Assembly (NCBI RefSeq): GCF_000178995.1
Contig: NZ_ADVZ01000002.1
Coordinates: 1-64,000, forward strand
Origin: Afipia sp. 1NLS2
GTDB lineage: Bacteria; Pseudomonadota; Alphaproteobacteria; Rhizobiales; Xanthobacteraceae
Direction: 5' to 3'
DNA length: 64,000 nucleotides
Notes under the pieces: generated by a model
Seen by the model: the letters and a program-made list of their open reading frames with translations, nothing else
The model's database searches: none
What the model was told of the DNA's origin: nothing
In this document: piece by piece, positions 47,295 through 55,090 of the stretch
Position numbering within the stretch: the stretch's first letter is position 1
How the letters are laid out: the number at the start of each line of letters is the position of its first letter
Position numbers and translations under genes: made by a program

Positions 47295-49133
47295 ATGTCC
47301 AGGATTTATGCCGACGCCCATACGCTTGTGGACGCGGTCCTGCGCGAGTGCGGCCCCAGACTGGTGGTCGGCCTGCCGCTCGGGCTCGGCAAGGCCAACC
47401 ATATCGCCAATGCTTTATGTGAGCGGGCGGCGGCGGATTCTGCGATCCACCTGACGATCTTCACAGCACTGACGCTGGAAAAGCCCACCCCGAAATCCGA
47501 TCTGGAGCGACGCTTCATCGGCCCGGTGATCGAGCGATTGTTTGGCGGCTATCCGGACCTCGATTACGCCAAATGGCTGCATGCGGGCATCCTGCCAGAG
47601 AACATCGAGATCACGGAATTCTTCTTCCTCGCGGGCAAGTGGCTGCACAACGGTTACGCCCAGCAGCATTACATCGCGGCGAACTACACCCATGCCGTCG
47701 CGGGGATGCTGACGCGCGGCCTCAACGTCGTGCTGCAACTCGTCGCCAAGCGTGTCGTGAACGGCGAAGTGCGCTACAGCCTGAGTTGCAACACCGACAC
47801 CACGCTCGACCTTCTCAAGGCGCGCGCGGAGGGCAAGATCGATTTCAAGCTGATCGGGCAGGTGAATTCCGAACTGCCGTTTATGCCGGGGCCGGGCGAT
47901 CTGCCGGCGTCCGAATTCCACGCCATTCTCGATAGCGCGGAGACGGACTTCCCACTGTTCGCGCCGCCGTCCGAACCGGTCGGCGATGCGAAATATGCCA
48001 TTGGCCTTCACGCAGCGACGCTGATCGAGGATGGCGGCACATTGCAGATCGGAATCGGGCAGGTGGGTGATGCGCTGGCGCAATGCCTCATTGTCCGTGA
48101 TCGCAACAACGTAGATTTTTGCACGGCAGTAAGCAGTTTTTCGCCGGGCGAACCCGCCCGCGTGCTTGCGCCGTTCAAAGAAGGGTTGAACGGCCTCAGC
48201 GAAATGTTCTTCGAGGCATTCCTTGGTCTGATCGAGGCGGGCATCGTGCGCCGCGAAGTCGATGGTGCATGGTTGCACGCGGCGTTCTTCCTTGGGCCGA
48301 AATCGTTCTACCGCGCGCTGCGCGAGATGCCGCAGGACAGGCTTAATCGCATCCAGATGATGCCGGTGTCCTTCACCAACGAGCTTTACGGTGACGAGGA
48401 CGCGAAGCGCATCGGGCGGCCAAAGGCGCGCTTCGTCAACAATGCGATGATGGTGACGCTGCTTGGCGATGCTATCTCCGATGGTCTCAGCAACGGTCAG
48501 ATGGTGAGCGGTGTCGGCGGGCAGTATAATTTCGTCGCGCAATCCTTCGCATTGGACGGTGCGCGTTCGATCCTGACGCTTGAAGCCACGCGCCACAACG
48601 GCAAGCGGCTGGAATCGAACATCCGCTGGTCGTACGACCACACCACCATTCCGCGGCACCTCCGCGACATCGTGGTGACGGAATACGGCATCGCCGATCT
48701 GCGCGGAAAATCCGACGCCGAGGTGATCGCGGCGATGCTGTGCGTTTCGGATTCGCGCTTTCAGGATGAACTGATGCGGCAGGCCAAGGCAGCGGGCAAG
48801 CTGCCGCTGGGTTACGAGATTCCGTCTGCCTATCGTACCAACACGCCCGAACGCATTGCGCGCGCGCTTGCGCCGTTGCGGGAGAAGGGACTGCTGCCGG
48901 AGTTTCCGTTCGGAACGGATTTCACCGCCACCGAGCAGCGTTTGATTCCGGCCTTACAGAGCTTGCAGCAAGCCTCATCAAGTCCCGCTGCGCTGTTGTC
49001 GCTCCTATGGCGCGGCTTGTCGGCAAGCAGCACGGAGGATGCCGATTGTCTCGCGCGCATGGGGCTGGACGCGCCCGCGACGATGCGCGAGCATCTCTAT
49101 TGCTGGTTGTTGCGCGGCGCCCTCAGGCGATAA
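47295..49133 (+). CDS. Acetyl-CoA hydrolase/transferase family protein
   Basis: A 612-aa protein of the acetyl-CoA hydrolase/CoA-transferase family, which moves or hydrolyses CoA from short acyl-CoAs. The N-terminal domain begins VDAVLRECGPRLVVGLPLGLGKAN. The C-terminal CoA-transferase domain has GTLQIGIGQVGDALAQ and the conserved MVSGVGGQYNFVAQSFAL and WSYDHTTIPRHLRDIVVTEYGIADLRG. It is longer than typical 500-aa members, with a C-terminal extension of about 60 residues. GTG 47280 would add five residues. Its end overlaps the convergent hypothetical gene by 11 bases. Confidence 0.85.
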   Translation: MSRIYADAHTLVDAVLRECGPRLVVGLPLGLGKANHIANALCERAAADSAIHLTIFTALTLEKPTPKSDLERRFIGPVIERLFGGYPDLDYAKWLHAGILPENIEITEFFFLAGKWLHNGYAQQHYIAANYTHAVAGMLTRGLNVVLQLVAKRVVNGEVRYSLSCNTDTTLDLLKARAEGKIDFKLIGQVNSELPFMPGPGDLPASEFHAILDSAETDFPLFAPPSEPVGDAKYAIGLHAATLIEDGGTLQIGIGQVGDALAQCLIVRDRNNVDFCTAVSSFSPGEPARVLAPFKEGLNGLSEMFFEAFLGLIEAGIVRREVDGAWLHAAFFLGPKSFYRALREMPQDRLNRIQMMPVSFTNELYGDEDAKRIGRPKARFVNNAMMVTLLGDAISDGLSNGQMVSGVGGQYNFVAQSFALDGARSILTLEATRHNGKRLESNIRWSYDHTTIPRHLRDIVVTEYGIADLRGKSDAEVIAAMLCVSDSRFQDELMRQAKAAGKLPLGYEIPSAYRTNTPERIARALAPLREKGLLPEFPFGTDFTATEQRLIPALQSLQQASSSPAALLSLLWRGLSASSTEDADCLARMGLDAPATMREHLYCWLLRGALRR

Positions 49134-49782
49134 TTATCCGCGCAGCGGAGGCGAGTGTCAGCATCACGCCGAAGGCGATGAAGATTTTCCCGATCAGCGA
49201 AGCGCTGCGCCATGCGGATTCATCGCCTGTCGAAGCGACGGCGGGCTGGGCAACCTGCGCCAGCGCGACGGGGGTGGGCTCAGGCGTTGCTGCCGGGGCG
49301 GCCGTGGCCTCGCGGTCCATGTCGTTCAACTGATCGGACGTGGTGACCTGAACGCCGTTCGGCACCGGCTCAGCCGTGGCGGCCTTGTCGGTGTCCGTCA
49401 GGGTGGAGGAATCGGGCAGCATGTTCTGTGCGAACATCGGCTGCTCCAGAGGAGGGCTGGTCAGTTCGGCATGGGCATTGGCGACGGAGGGTGACAGGGC
49501 TGCATCTGCCTCGGCCCCGTTGGCGGTTTGGGCTCCGTCGTCTTTGCCGGTCTTGGAAGAAACCTTTGAGGAATCCTTGGCGCTGGCGTGATGCTTCTTT
49601 GAAGAACGATGATGGCGGACGTGCTTCTTGCGGAGCTTAGTGAACTTACCGAGCGCGAGCGGCTTTGCGCTGGAGGCTGCCGCCTCGGTTTGCGGCGCGG
49701 CCTGCACTGGCTCGGCGTTTCCGGCGGCCCAGGCGAAGGCCATGGCGGCCATGATCAGCGCATAACGGATTCTCCGTCGCAT
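49123..49782 (-). CDS. Hypothetical exported protein with C-terminal membrane anchor
   Basis: A 219-aa protein I do not recognise. It has a signal peptide (YALIMAAMAFAWAAG core, QAAP cleavage region) and a very basic His/Lys/Ser-rich stretch at about 48-80. A disordered Ala/Pro/Thr middle is followed by one hydrophobic C-terminal helix (IGKIFIAFGVMLTLASAARIII). The layout suggests an inner-membrane anchored periplasmic linker, perhaps binding peptidoglycan or acidic polymers through the basic part. It overlaps the preceding gene's end by 11 bases. Confidence 0.65.
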   Translation of the reverse strand: MRRRIRYALIMAAMAFAWAAGNAEPVQAAPQTEAAASSAKPLALGKFTKLRKKHVRHHRSSKKHHASAKDSSKVSSKTGKDDGAQTANGAEADAALSPSVANAHAELTSPPLEQPMFAQNMLPDSSTLTDTDKAATAEPVPNGVQVTTSDQLNDMDREATAAPAATPEPTPVALAQVAQPAVASTGDESAWRSASLIGKIFIAFGVMLTLASAARIIIA

Positions 49783-49960
49783 GATCTCGTCTCCGTTGTT
49801 TCTCTATTTTGCCCAGCGCCCGCGCCCAGAATGGCCTGCCGGAGGTGGCCACATCGCGGCAAAAGCTGGGAATCTTTGGTTCAAACCGGCCTGGAGGGGC
49901 GGGACGACGGACCGGCCTCCGGGGTGCAGGTGGGAACCTGAGGATTTGCCACGGGCTGCT

Positions 49961-49984
49961 GTAACATTCTAGAAAACAGCCCGT
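49961..49984 (+). promoter_or_regulatory. Putative autoregulatory ECF promoter
   Basis: GTAAC (49961-49965), a 16-base spacer, then CGT (49982-49984) lies 20 bases before the sigma gene. This resembles the GTAAC-type -35 and CG-type -10 described for SigF-type ECF factors paired with NrsF. Promoter use is inferred from spacing and position. Confidence 0.45.
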
Positions 49985-50003
49985 ACCATCTAGAGGGAAC
50001 GCG

Positions 50004-50555
50004 GTGCGCGGCCAGGAACATGAATGGACCGACCTGATGCGGTCGGCCAATGCGGGTGACACCGCCGCCTACCATCGTCTCCTGTCGGCCATCACGCCGG
50101 TCTTGAGGGCGGCGGCGCGGCGCGGTCTGTTGCGTGCCGGGCAATCGCCCGATCAGTCCGAGGATATCGTGCAGGATACTTTGCTCGCCGTGCATCTGAA
50201 GCGACACACATGGGACGCCAAGGCGCCGTTCGCGCCGTGGCTGTTCACCATCGCGCGCAACAAGCTGATCGACGCGCTGCGCCGCCGCGGCCGCCGGGTG
50301 TTCTTGGATATCGACGATTTCACCGACGTGCTTCCCGGCGAGGAAGCGCCGGAAGTGACGAACGGCGTGGACATCGAGGCGCATCTGAAGACGCTGCCGC
50401 AGCGCCAGCGCGACGTGCTGCAATCGATTTCGGTTGACGGGCTGTCGATTACCGAGACGGCGAAGAAGTTCGAGATGAAGGAAGGTGCGGTGCGGGTGGC
50501 GCTTCACCGCGGACTTTCGACCCTCGCGGCGCGTGCACGGAAAGACCTGATATGA
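50004..50555 (+). CDS. ECF RNA polymerase sigma factor (SigF type, with NrsF-like partner)
   Basis: A 183-aa sigma factor. Region 2 (about 20-90) has DQSEDIVQDTLLAVHLKRHTWD and FAPWLFTIARNKLIDALRRR, the -10 recognition and core-binding part. Region 4 (about 125-175) has LPQRQRDVLQ and the helix-turn-helix SITETAKKFEMKEGAVRVALHRGLS. Start is GTG 50004 after GAGGGA. Its stop overlaps the start of the DUF1109/NrsF gene by four bases. In Caulobacter the equivalent pair responds to metals and oxidative stress. Confidence 0.9.
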   Translation: MRGQEHEWTDLMRSANAGDTAAYHRLLSAITPVLRAAARRGLLRAGQSPDQSEDIVQDTLLAVHLKRHTWDAKAPFAPWLFTIARNKLIDALRRRGRRVFLDIDDFTDVLPGEEAPEVTNGVDIEAHLKTLPQRQRDVLQSISVDGLSITETAKKFEMKEGAVRVALHRGLSTLAARARKDLI

Positions 50556-51190
50556 AAACCGACGATCTCATCGCAAGCCTTGTCGCCGATCACCCTTCGC
50601 GGATGCAGCCGGTCTGGCTCTGGCTGCTGGCGGGCATTTGCGCGGCGTTGCCGCTGTCGGCGGTGCTGTTCATGGTGAGCCTCGGCCCGCGGCCGGATAT
50701 CGCGACGGCGATCTACAATCCGTTCTTCGATCTGAAATTCCTGGTCACGCTGGCGCTGGCATCGAGCGCCGCGGCGTTGAGCCTGCATCTGTCGCGTCCG
50801 AATGCCTCGCTGCATGGCTGGATGTGGCTGCTCGCGCTGCCCGTAGGCCTGCTCGGCATCGGCATCGTCGCGGACTTCGCCGTGCCTCAGCGCGTGAACT
50901 GGGAGGGCCGGCTGGTCGGGTCTAACTCGATGGCCTGCATGTCGTCGATTCCGCTGTTCTCGGCACCGTTCCTGATCGCCACGCTGTTGATGCTGCGCAA
51001 GGGAGCGACTTCGCACCCGATGCTGCTGGGTGCGCTGGCGGGATTGATGTCGGCGGGGCTGGGCGCGACGCTCTATGCCTCGCATTGCGCAGACGATTCG
51101 CCCTTGTTCGTGGCGACCTGGTACACGCTGGCGGCGGCTTTCGTGACGCTCATCGGGGCGATGGCCGGGCGCCGGGTCTTGCGGTTCTAG
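50552..51190 (+). CDS. nrsF: NrsF-type anti-sigma factor (DUF1109)
   Basis: A 212-aa polytopic inner-membrane protein with about six hydrophobic helices (roughly 22-43, 62-78, 87-107, 124-145, 150-168 and 184-204). The length and topology match DUF1109/NrsF anti-sigma factors, which hold the sigma factor at the membrane. Two cysteine-bearing segments, SNSMACMSSIPLFS and ASHCADDSP, correspond to the conserved Cys positions important for sensing in NrsF. The ATG overlaps the sigma stop (ATGA). Its stop lies in a 21-base tandem duplication shared with the convergent gene. Confidence 0.87.
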   Translation: MKTDDLIASLVADHPSRMQPVWLWLLAGICAALPLSAVLFMVSLGPRPDIATAIYNPFFDLKFLVTLALASSAAALSLHLSRPNASLHGWMWLLALPVGLLGIGIVADFAVPQRVNWEGRLVGSNSMACMSSIPLFSAPFLIATLLMLRKGATSHPMLLGALAGLMSAGLGATLYASHCADDSPLFVATWYTLAAAFVTLIGAMAGRRVLRF

Positions 51191-51214
51191 GAACGGGTCT
51201 TGCGGTTCTAGGAA
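51173..51214. repeat. Perfect 21-base tandem duplication at a gene junction
   Basis: The 21 bases at 51173-51193 (starting CGGGTCTTGC, ending TTCTAGGAA) are repeated exactly at 51194-51214. Copy 1 holds the nrsF stop TAG, and copy 2 holds the stop of the convergent DUF2336 gene. In a single copy the two stops would overlap on opposite strands (CTAG), so the duplication separates the genes. Confidence 0.95.
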
Positions 51215-52314
51215 GCCGCCGCAGGGATCGTGCCGGCCTCGCGCATCCGGTAGAAGCGCAGCACCTGCTGGGCGGTGGCGGGCCGCAGCAGGTTGAAGTG
51301 GTCGTGATATTCGGCAAGGCTTGTCGAGACTCCAACGTCGCCGACCGCATGGCGCGCCTTCAGGATCTTTTCGACCGTCGCCCAGCTGAGGCCCGCGACC
51401 TTCGCCAGCACCAGCAGCCCTTCCGCGCGTGGCTCGATCATCATGTTCTCGACGGTGAGGATCGGCACGTCGGTCATCAGCGCAATGGCGGTGGAGACTT
51501 CCTCGACGCGGCCGTGTTCGGCGAAGGCCGCCACCTGCGCCTCGTTCAGGCGGCCGTCGCTGTGCAGCAGCTTGACGAGCGTCTGCGCGCGGATGGTGTC
51601 TTCGGTTTTCGCGGCGCTGGCCTGGATCGCGACATCCTTCACCACGGCGGCGACTTCGGCGGCGTAATGCGGGTTGGCCTCATTAAGTCTGGTGCGAACC
51701 GCGTGGGAGGCCTTGGCTACCAGTTGCAGATAAAAATGCCGCGGAATGGGGCGCAGGCCAAGGCAGGTCGCGATGCCGTCGTGCCCCTCGGCGCGCATGA
51801 TCAGGCGCGAGTATCCATTGTCGGAGAATTCCGCGCCGGGATTGTTGATCGTGCTCTCAACCACATCGTCATTACCGCGCTCGACCAGCACATCGGTGAC
51901 GGCGTGGGTCAGGACCTTGCGCTTCGAAATCGCCAGCAGATGACCCTGGCTCTTTTTTCGCGCGTTCTCGACCAGCGCTGCTTCGTTGAGCTTTTCGGAA
52001 TGGGACAGGACAGGGGCCGCAATTTCGATCATGTCGTCGAACGCGAGCGTACGGATCACACCGGCCGGGGCTTCCGCCACCTGTGCGAGACGCTCGGCCA
52101 GCAGTTGCTTCGCCGATTGCTCCATCTTGAGCAGGAGGCACTGGAATACATCGTCGAACAGCGCGATCTGTTCATCCGAATAGGCGGCAGGCGCGTACAG
52201 AAACAGATCGGTGACGCGGCGGAGGGTTTCGACGCGGCGTGCTACCGTTCCATGGGTCAGTGCGGCTTGAAGATCTGCCAACAGACTGGTGGCGTTGGCG
52301 GCGTGTGCACTCAT
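51208..52314 (-). CDS. DUF2336 domain protein
   Basis: A 368-aa soluble, mainly helical protein of a family common in Rhizobiales. Helical repeats at about 10-120 (ADLQAALTHGTVARRVETLRR; QIALFDDVFQCLLLKMEQSAK) are followed by NARKKSQGHLLAISKRKVL and VDVLVERGNDDVVESTINNPGA-like text typical of DUF2336. The second half is a repeat-like helical region. The start at ATG 52314 is chosen over longer frames, which would run into the upstream diguanylate cyclase gene. No enzymatic motif is seen; DUF2336 proteins often accompany signalling genes, here a GGDEF protein 55 bases upstream. Confidence 0.8.
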   Translation of the reverse strand: MSAHAANATSLLADLQAALTHGTVARRVETLRRVTDLFLYAPAAYSDEQIALFDDVFQCLLLKMEQSAKQLLAERLAQVAEAPAGVIRTLAFDDMIEIAAPVLSHSEKLNEAALVENARKKSQGHLLAISKRKVLTHAVTDVLVERGNDDVVESTINNPGAEFSDNGYSRLIMRAEGHDGIATCLGLRPIPRHFYLQLVAKASHAVRTRLNEANPHYAAEVAAVVKDVAIQASAAKTEDTIRAQTLVKLLHSDGRLNEAQVAAFAEHGRVEEVSTAIALMTDVPILTVENMMIEPRAEGLLVLAKVAGLSWATVEKILKARHAVGDVGVSTSLAEYHDHFNLLRPATAQQVLRFYRMREAGTIPAAAS

Positions 52315-52369
52315 GACTTCTGTCCCAAACGGCAACCCGCCGACATTCTCGCGGAGGGAAAACAACATT

Positions 52370-53509
52370 CTAAGCGTGCTCGATTCTGTTTCGTCCACGG
52401 TCCTTGGCACGATACAGCGCCATGTCGGCCCGCAGTAGAAGGTTCTCCGGTGCCTCGTCGTGGCGCAGCGTGGCCACGCCTGCCGACATCGTCACGGCGA
52501 TGCCGGGCGAAATCGAATTCCAGTCGATGTCCGCGATGATCATGCGCAGGCGATCCGCCACCTTCTCGGCGGTGTCCTCGGCCGTCTCCGGCATGATCAG
52601 CAGAAATTCCTCGCCGCCATAGCGGCCGAATTTATCGATCGCCCGCACGTTGGCGAACATGGTGATAGCGAAGGTGCGCAGCACTTCGTCGCCCACGGGA
52701 TGGCCATAAAGATCGTTGATCTTCTTGAAGAAGTCGAGGTCGATCAGTGCGATGGAGCAGGGGCTTTTGGTGCGGATCGCGCGTTCGCTCTCCTCGACCA
52801 GCGCATGCATGATGCTGCGTCGATTATGTGCGCCGGTCAGTTCGTCGAATTCGGCGAGTTCCTCGATGCGCCGATAGGCTTCCTTCAGCGCCAGTCCCTG
52901 CGTGTAGAAGGATTCTCTGAGCGCGCTGGAGAACATGCCGACCATCATGCAGCGGCCGATGGTGACCACGAACAGGAACAGGGTGGCGAAGCGCTCGGCG
53001 AAGGTGCCGTGCGGCATGCTGATCGGAATGGTGGTGAGCAGGAACAGCCACGCAAGACCTGCCGTGAGCACGCCCCATGCAATGCCGATCTGCAGCATGG
53101 TCGAGCGCAGCGAGCCGAGCGCCACGATCACGAACAGCGAGCAGAGAAACACGCATCCGACTTCCGGCACGATATACATGAACGAGAGCATCAGCAGGAA
53201 GCTAACGCCCATCTGCTGGAGGACGAGATAATGATCCTTGAAGCGGTCGTTGAAATGCGCGTCGGAGAGAAGGACGAAGCAAGTGACGCTGAGCAGCGCG
53301 CAGACGAGGAACACCGGCGGAGTGGTGAGGCTGGTGGTGCCGGCAAGGGCGTAGAGCGCCAGCACCGCGGTATCGGTCAGGTAGCTGAGCGCCATGATGG
53401 TCTGGATCTGGCGGCGCTGGACGGCGCGGCGCGGCAGCACGTCCGATGCGGGCGCATCGGCTGAACTCAGTTGATCCATCAGTTTGAGTGGAAAGACGGC
53501 TCCCCACAT
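52370..53509 (-). CDS. Membrane-bound diguanylate cyclase (GGDEF)
   Basis: A 379-aa protein that makes the second messenger c-di-GMP from two GTP. The first 210 residues contain about six transmembrane helices (MASE-like sensor region). A GGDEF domain follows (ELAEFDELTGAHNRRSIM start) with the active site GGEEF. An inhibitory RxxD site (RAID) lies five residues before it, so feedback control by c-di-GMP is likely. An alternative ATG at 53479 would remove 10 residues; neither start has a clear ribosome site. The upstream gap to the next sigma gene contains a long inverted repeat. Confidence 0.92.
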   Translation of the reverse strand: MWGAVFPLKLMDQLSSADAPASDVLPRRAVQRRQIQTIMALSYLTDTAVLALYALAGTTSLTTPPVFLVCALLSVTCFVLLSDAHFNDRFKDHYLVLQQMGVSFLLMLSFMYIVPEVGCVFLCSLFVIVALGSLRSTMLQIGIAWGVLTAGLAWLFLLTTIPISMPHGTFAERFATLFLFVVTIGRCMMVGMFSSALRESFYTQGLALKEAYRRIEELAEFDELTGAHNRRSIMHALVEESERAIRTKSPCSIALIDLDFFKKINDLYGHPVGDEVLRTFAITMFANVRAIDKFGRYGGEEFLLIMPETAEDTAEKVADRLRMIIADIDWNSISPGIAVTMSAGVATLRHDEAPENLLLRADMALYRAKDRGRNRIEHA

Positions 53510-53825
53510 ATCGTAAAACCCCGCAGCTCTTGAGTAAATTAGTCAGCAAAGCGTTTAGGTTTGGTATCATTTGGCGGTACCGGCCGGTCTTTGCGAGAAA
53601 CGCCGGTACCGCTCGAAATCTAAAAATATATAATTATATCAATGTCTTACATTTGAGCTTTGTGTTTTCGGCCCGAGGTGCGGCCGTAAAATGCGAGCAG
53701 GATCGGCGCGGCTTGCCCAACTCCTGCTTCGAGGGCATTTTCGCTGCCTTCCGGGCAGCGATGCCGAAAGACGTTTTTATCGAACCCGATCACGTCCCCG
53801 TGCGACCAACCTTGCGAGATAGCCA
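53510..53825. other. Intergenic region between diguanylate cyclase and ECF sigma gene
   Basis: A 316-base non-coding gap. It contains a perfect 11-bp inverted repeat, GCGGTACCGGC (53574-53584) and GCCGGTACCGC (53602-53612), with a 17-base loop. An AT-rich block lies around 53620-53640 (AAAATATATAATTATATC), lower in GC than its surroundings, as in a promoter. The repeat could be an operator for a dimeric regulator or a stem in the leader. No protein-coding frame was convincing. Confidence 0.55.
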
Positions 53826-54395
53826 TTGAGTGCAACACAGGCCGCTTCGGACGAATCCCTGATCGGCCGCATTGCCCAAGGCGATCGTCTCGCCATGCAG
53901 GTTCTCTACGGACGGCACCATGTCCGGGTCTATCGGTTCGCGTTGCGTCTGGTGCGGAAGGAACAGATCGCCGAAGATCTCATCAGCGAGGTGTTTCTGG
54001 ACGTATGGCGTCAGGCCGGGAAGTTCGAAGGGCGCTCCGCCGTTTCGACCTGGCTCTTGGCGATCACGAGGTTCAAGGCGTTGTCGGCGCTGCGCAAGAA
54101 GAAGGACGCGGAACTCGACGACGAAACAGCAGCGGCGATCGAGGACACGTCCGACAATCCGGAGGTGACGGTCGCCAAGAAGGATACCGGGAATGTGCTG
54201 CGCAACTGTCTGGCAAAGCTGTCGCAGGACCACCGGGAGATCGTCGATCTGGTCTACTACCACGAGAAGTCCGTGGAGGAGGTCGCCGAGATCGTCGGCA
54301 TCCCGGAGAACACGGTGAAGACGCGCCTGTTCTATGCGCGCAAGAAACTCGCCGAGCTTCTGAAGGAAGCCGGCGTGGAGCGAGGCTGGCCATGA
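53826..54395 (+). CDS. ECF RNA polymerase sigma factor (RpoE type)
   Basis: A 189-aa sigma factor. Region 2 spans about 20-85 (VYRFALRLVRKEQIAEDLISEVFLDVWRQA and STWLLAITRFKALSALRKKK). Region 4 spans about 125-180, with LSQDHREIVDLVYYHEKSVEEVAEIVGIPENTVKTRLFYARKKL, a complete helix-turn-helix. Start is TTG 53826; GTG and ATG options are out of frame or later. Its stop overlaps the anti-sigma ATG (ATGA), so the two are translationally coupled. Confidence 0.9.
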   Translation: MSATQAASDESLIGRIAQGDRLAMQVLYGRHHVRVYRFALRLVRKEQIAEDLISEVFLDVWRQAGKFEGRSAVSTWLLAITRFKALSALRKKKDAELDDETAAAIEDTSDNPEVTVAKKDTGNVLRNCLAKLSQDHREIVDLVYYHEKSVEEVAEIVGIPENTVKTRLFYARKKLAELLKEAGVERGWP

Positions 54396-55054
54396 CGACG
54401 AGAGACAAGGAATTGGCCGAGCCCGGCAAGATCGAGGCGCTGCTGCCCTGGCGGGCGGCGGGCACCCTGAGCGCCGAAGAGACGCGGCTGGTTGATGCCG
54501 CGCTCGCGAAGGATTCCGCGCTCGCCAAGCAATACGAGATCATCAAGGACGAACTGGCCGAAACCGTGCTTCTGAACGAAGACCTCGGCGCGCCGTCCAC
54601 CCGCGCGCTGGAAAAATTGTTCGCGGCGATCGAGGCGGAGCCTGCGCGTGGCGCGTCGACGTCATCGGGATTGATGGCGCGCCTGGGGACGTTCTTCAAC
54701 GGATGGTCGCCACGCACGCTCGGCTGGGCGGCGGCTGCGGCAATGCTCGCGCTGGTGCTGCAGGCCGGCATCATCACCACGGCGGTGATGAAGCAGGGCG
54801 GCGGATATCAGACGGCGTCGTCCGAGGCTTCCACGGCGGGCACGCGTCTTCTGGTTGGCTTCAAGTCCGACGCCACGTTCGATCAGATCACCGCCTTTCT
54901 CGTGGCCTATCACGCCTCCGTCGTGGCGGGGCCGCAGGCGGGCATGTTCACGGTGAAATTCGGCGACACGACGCTCGCAGCCAAGGACGCGGAGCAGCTC
55001 ATCGCCAAGGTCAAGGCGGACAAGACCGTGGCATTTGCCGCTGCGACACAGTGA
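54392..55054 (+). CDS. Transmembrane anti-sigma factor with propeptide-like periplasmic domain
   Basis: A 220-aa membrane protein. The cytoplasmic part (about 1-105) begins with an anti-sigma-like helical segment (IEALLPWRAAGTLSAEETRLVDAALA). It lacks the Cys/His of zinc-binding ZAS domains, apart from position-equivalent residues I could not find. One transmembrane helix (about 109-133) follows. The periplasmic domain (about 151-218) has the beta-alpha-beta pattern RLLVGFKSDATFDQITAFLVAYHASVVAGP-FTVKF-LIAKVKADK-VAFA, resembling subtilisin propeptides (I9 family). The downstream protease has a similar segment, so this protein may be a target or inhibitor of that protease. Confidence 0.72.
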   Translation: MTTRDKELAEPGKIEALLPWRAAGTLSAEETRLVDAALAKDSALAKQYEIIKDELAETVLLNEDLGAPSTRALEKLFAAIEAEPARGASTSSGLMARLGTFFNGWSPRTLGWAAAAAMLALVLQAGIITTAVMKQGGGYQTASSEASTAGTRLLVGFKSDATFDQITAFLVAYHASVVAGPQAGMFTVKFGDTTLAAKDAEQLIAKVKADKTVAFAAATQ

Positions 55055-55090
55055 TTTCTCGCATTTCCTTCATACGGAACGGGTGAAGGC

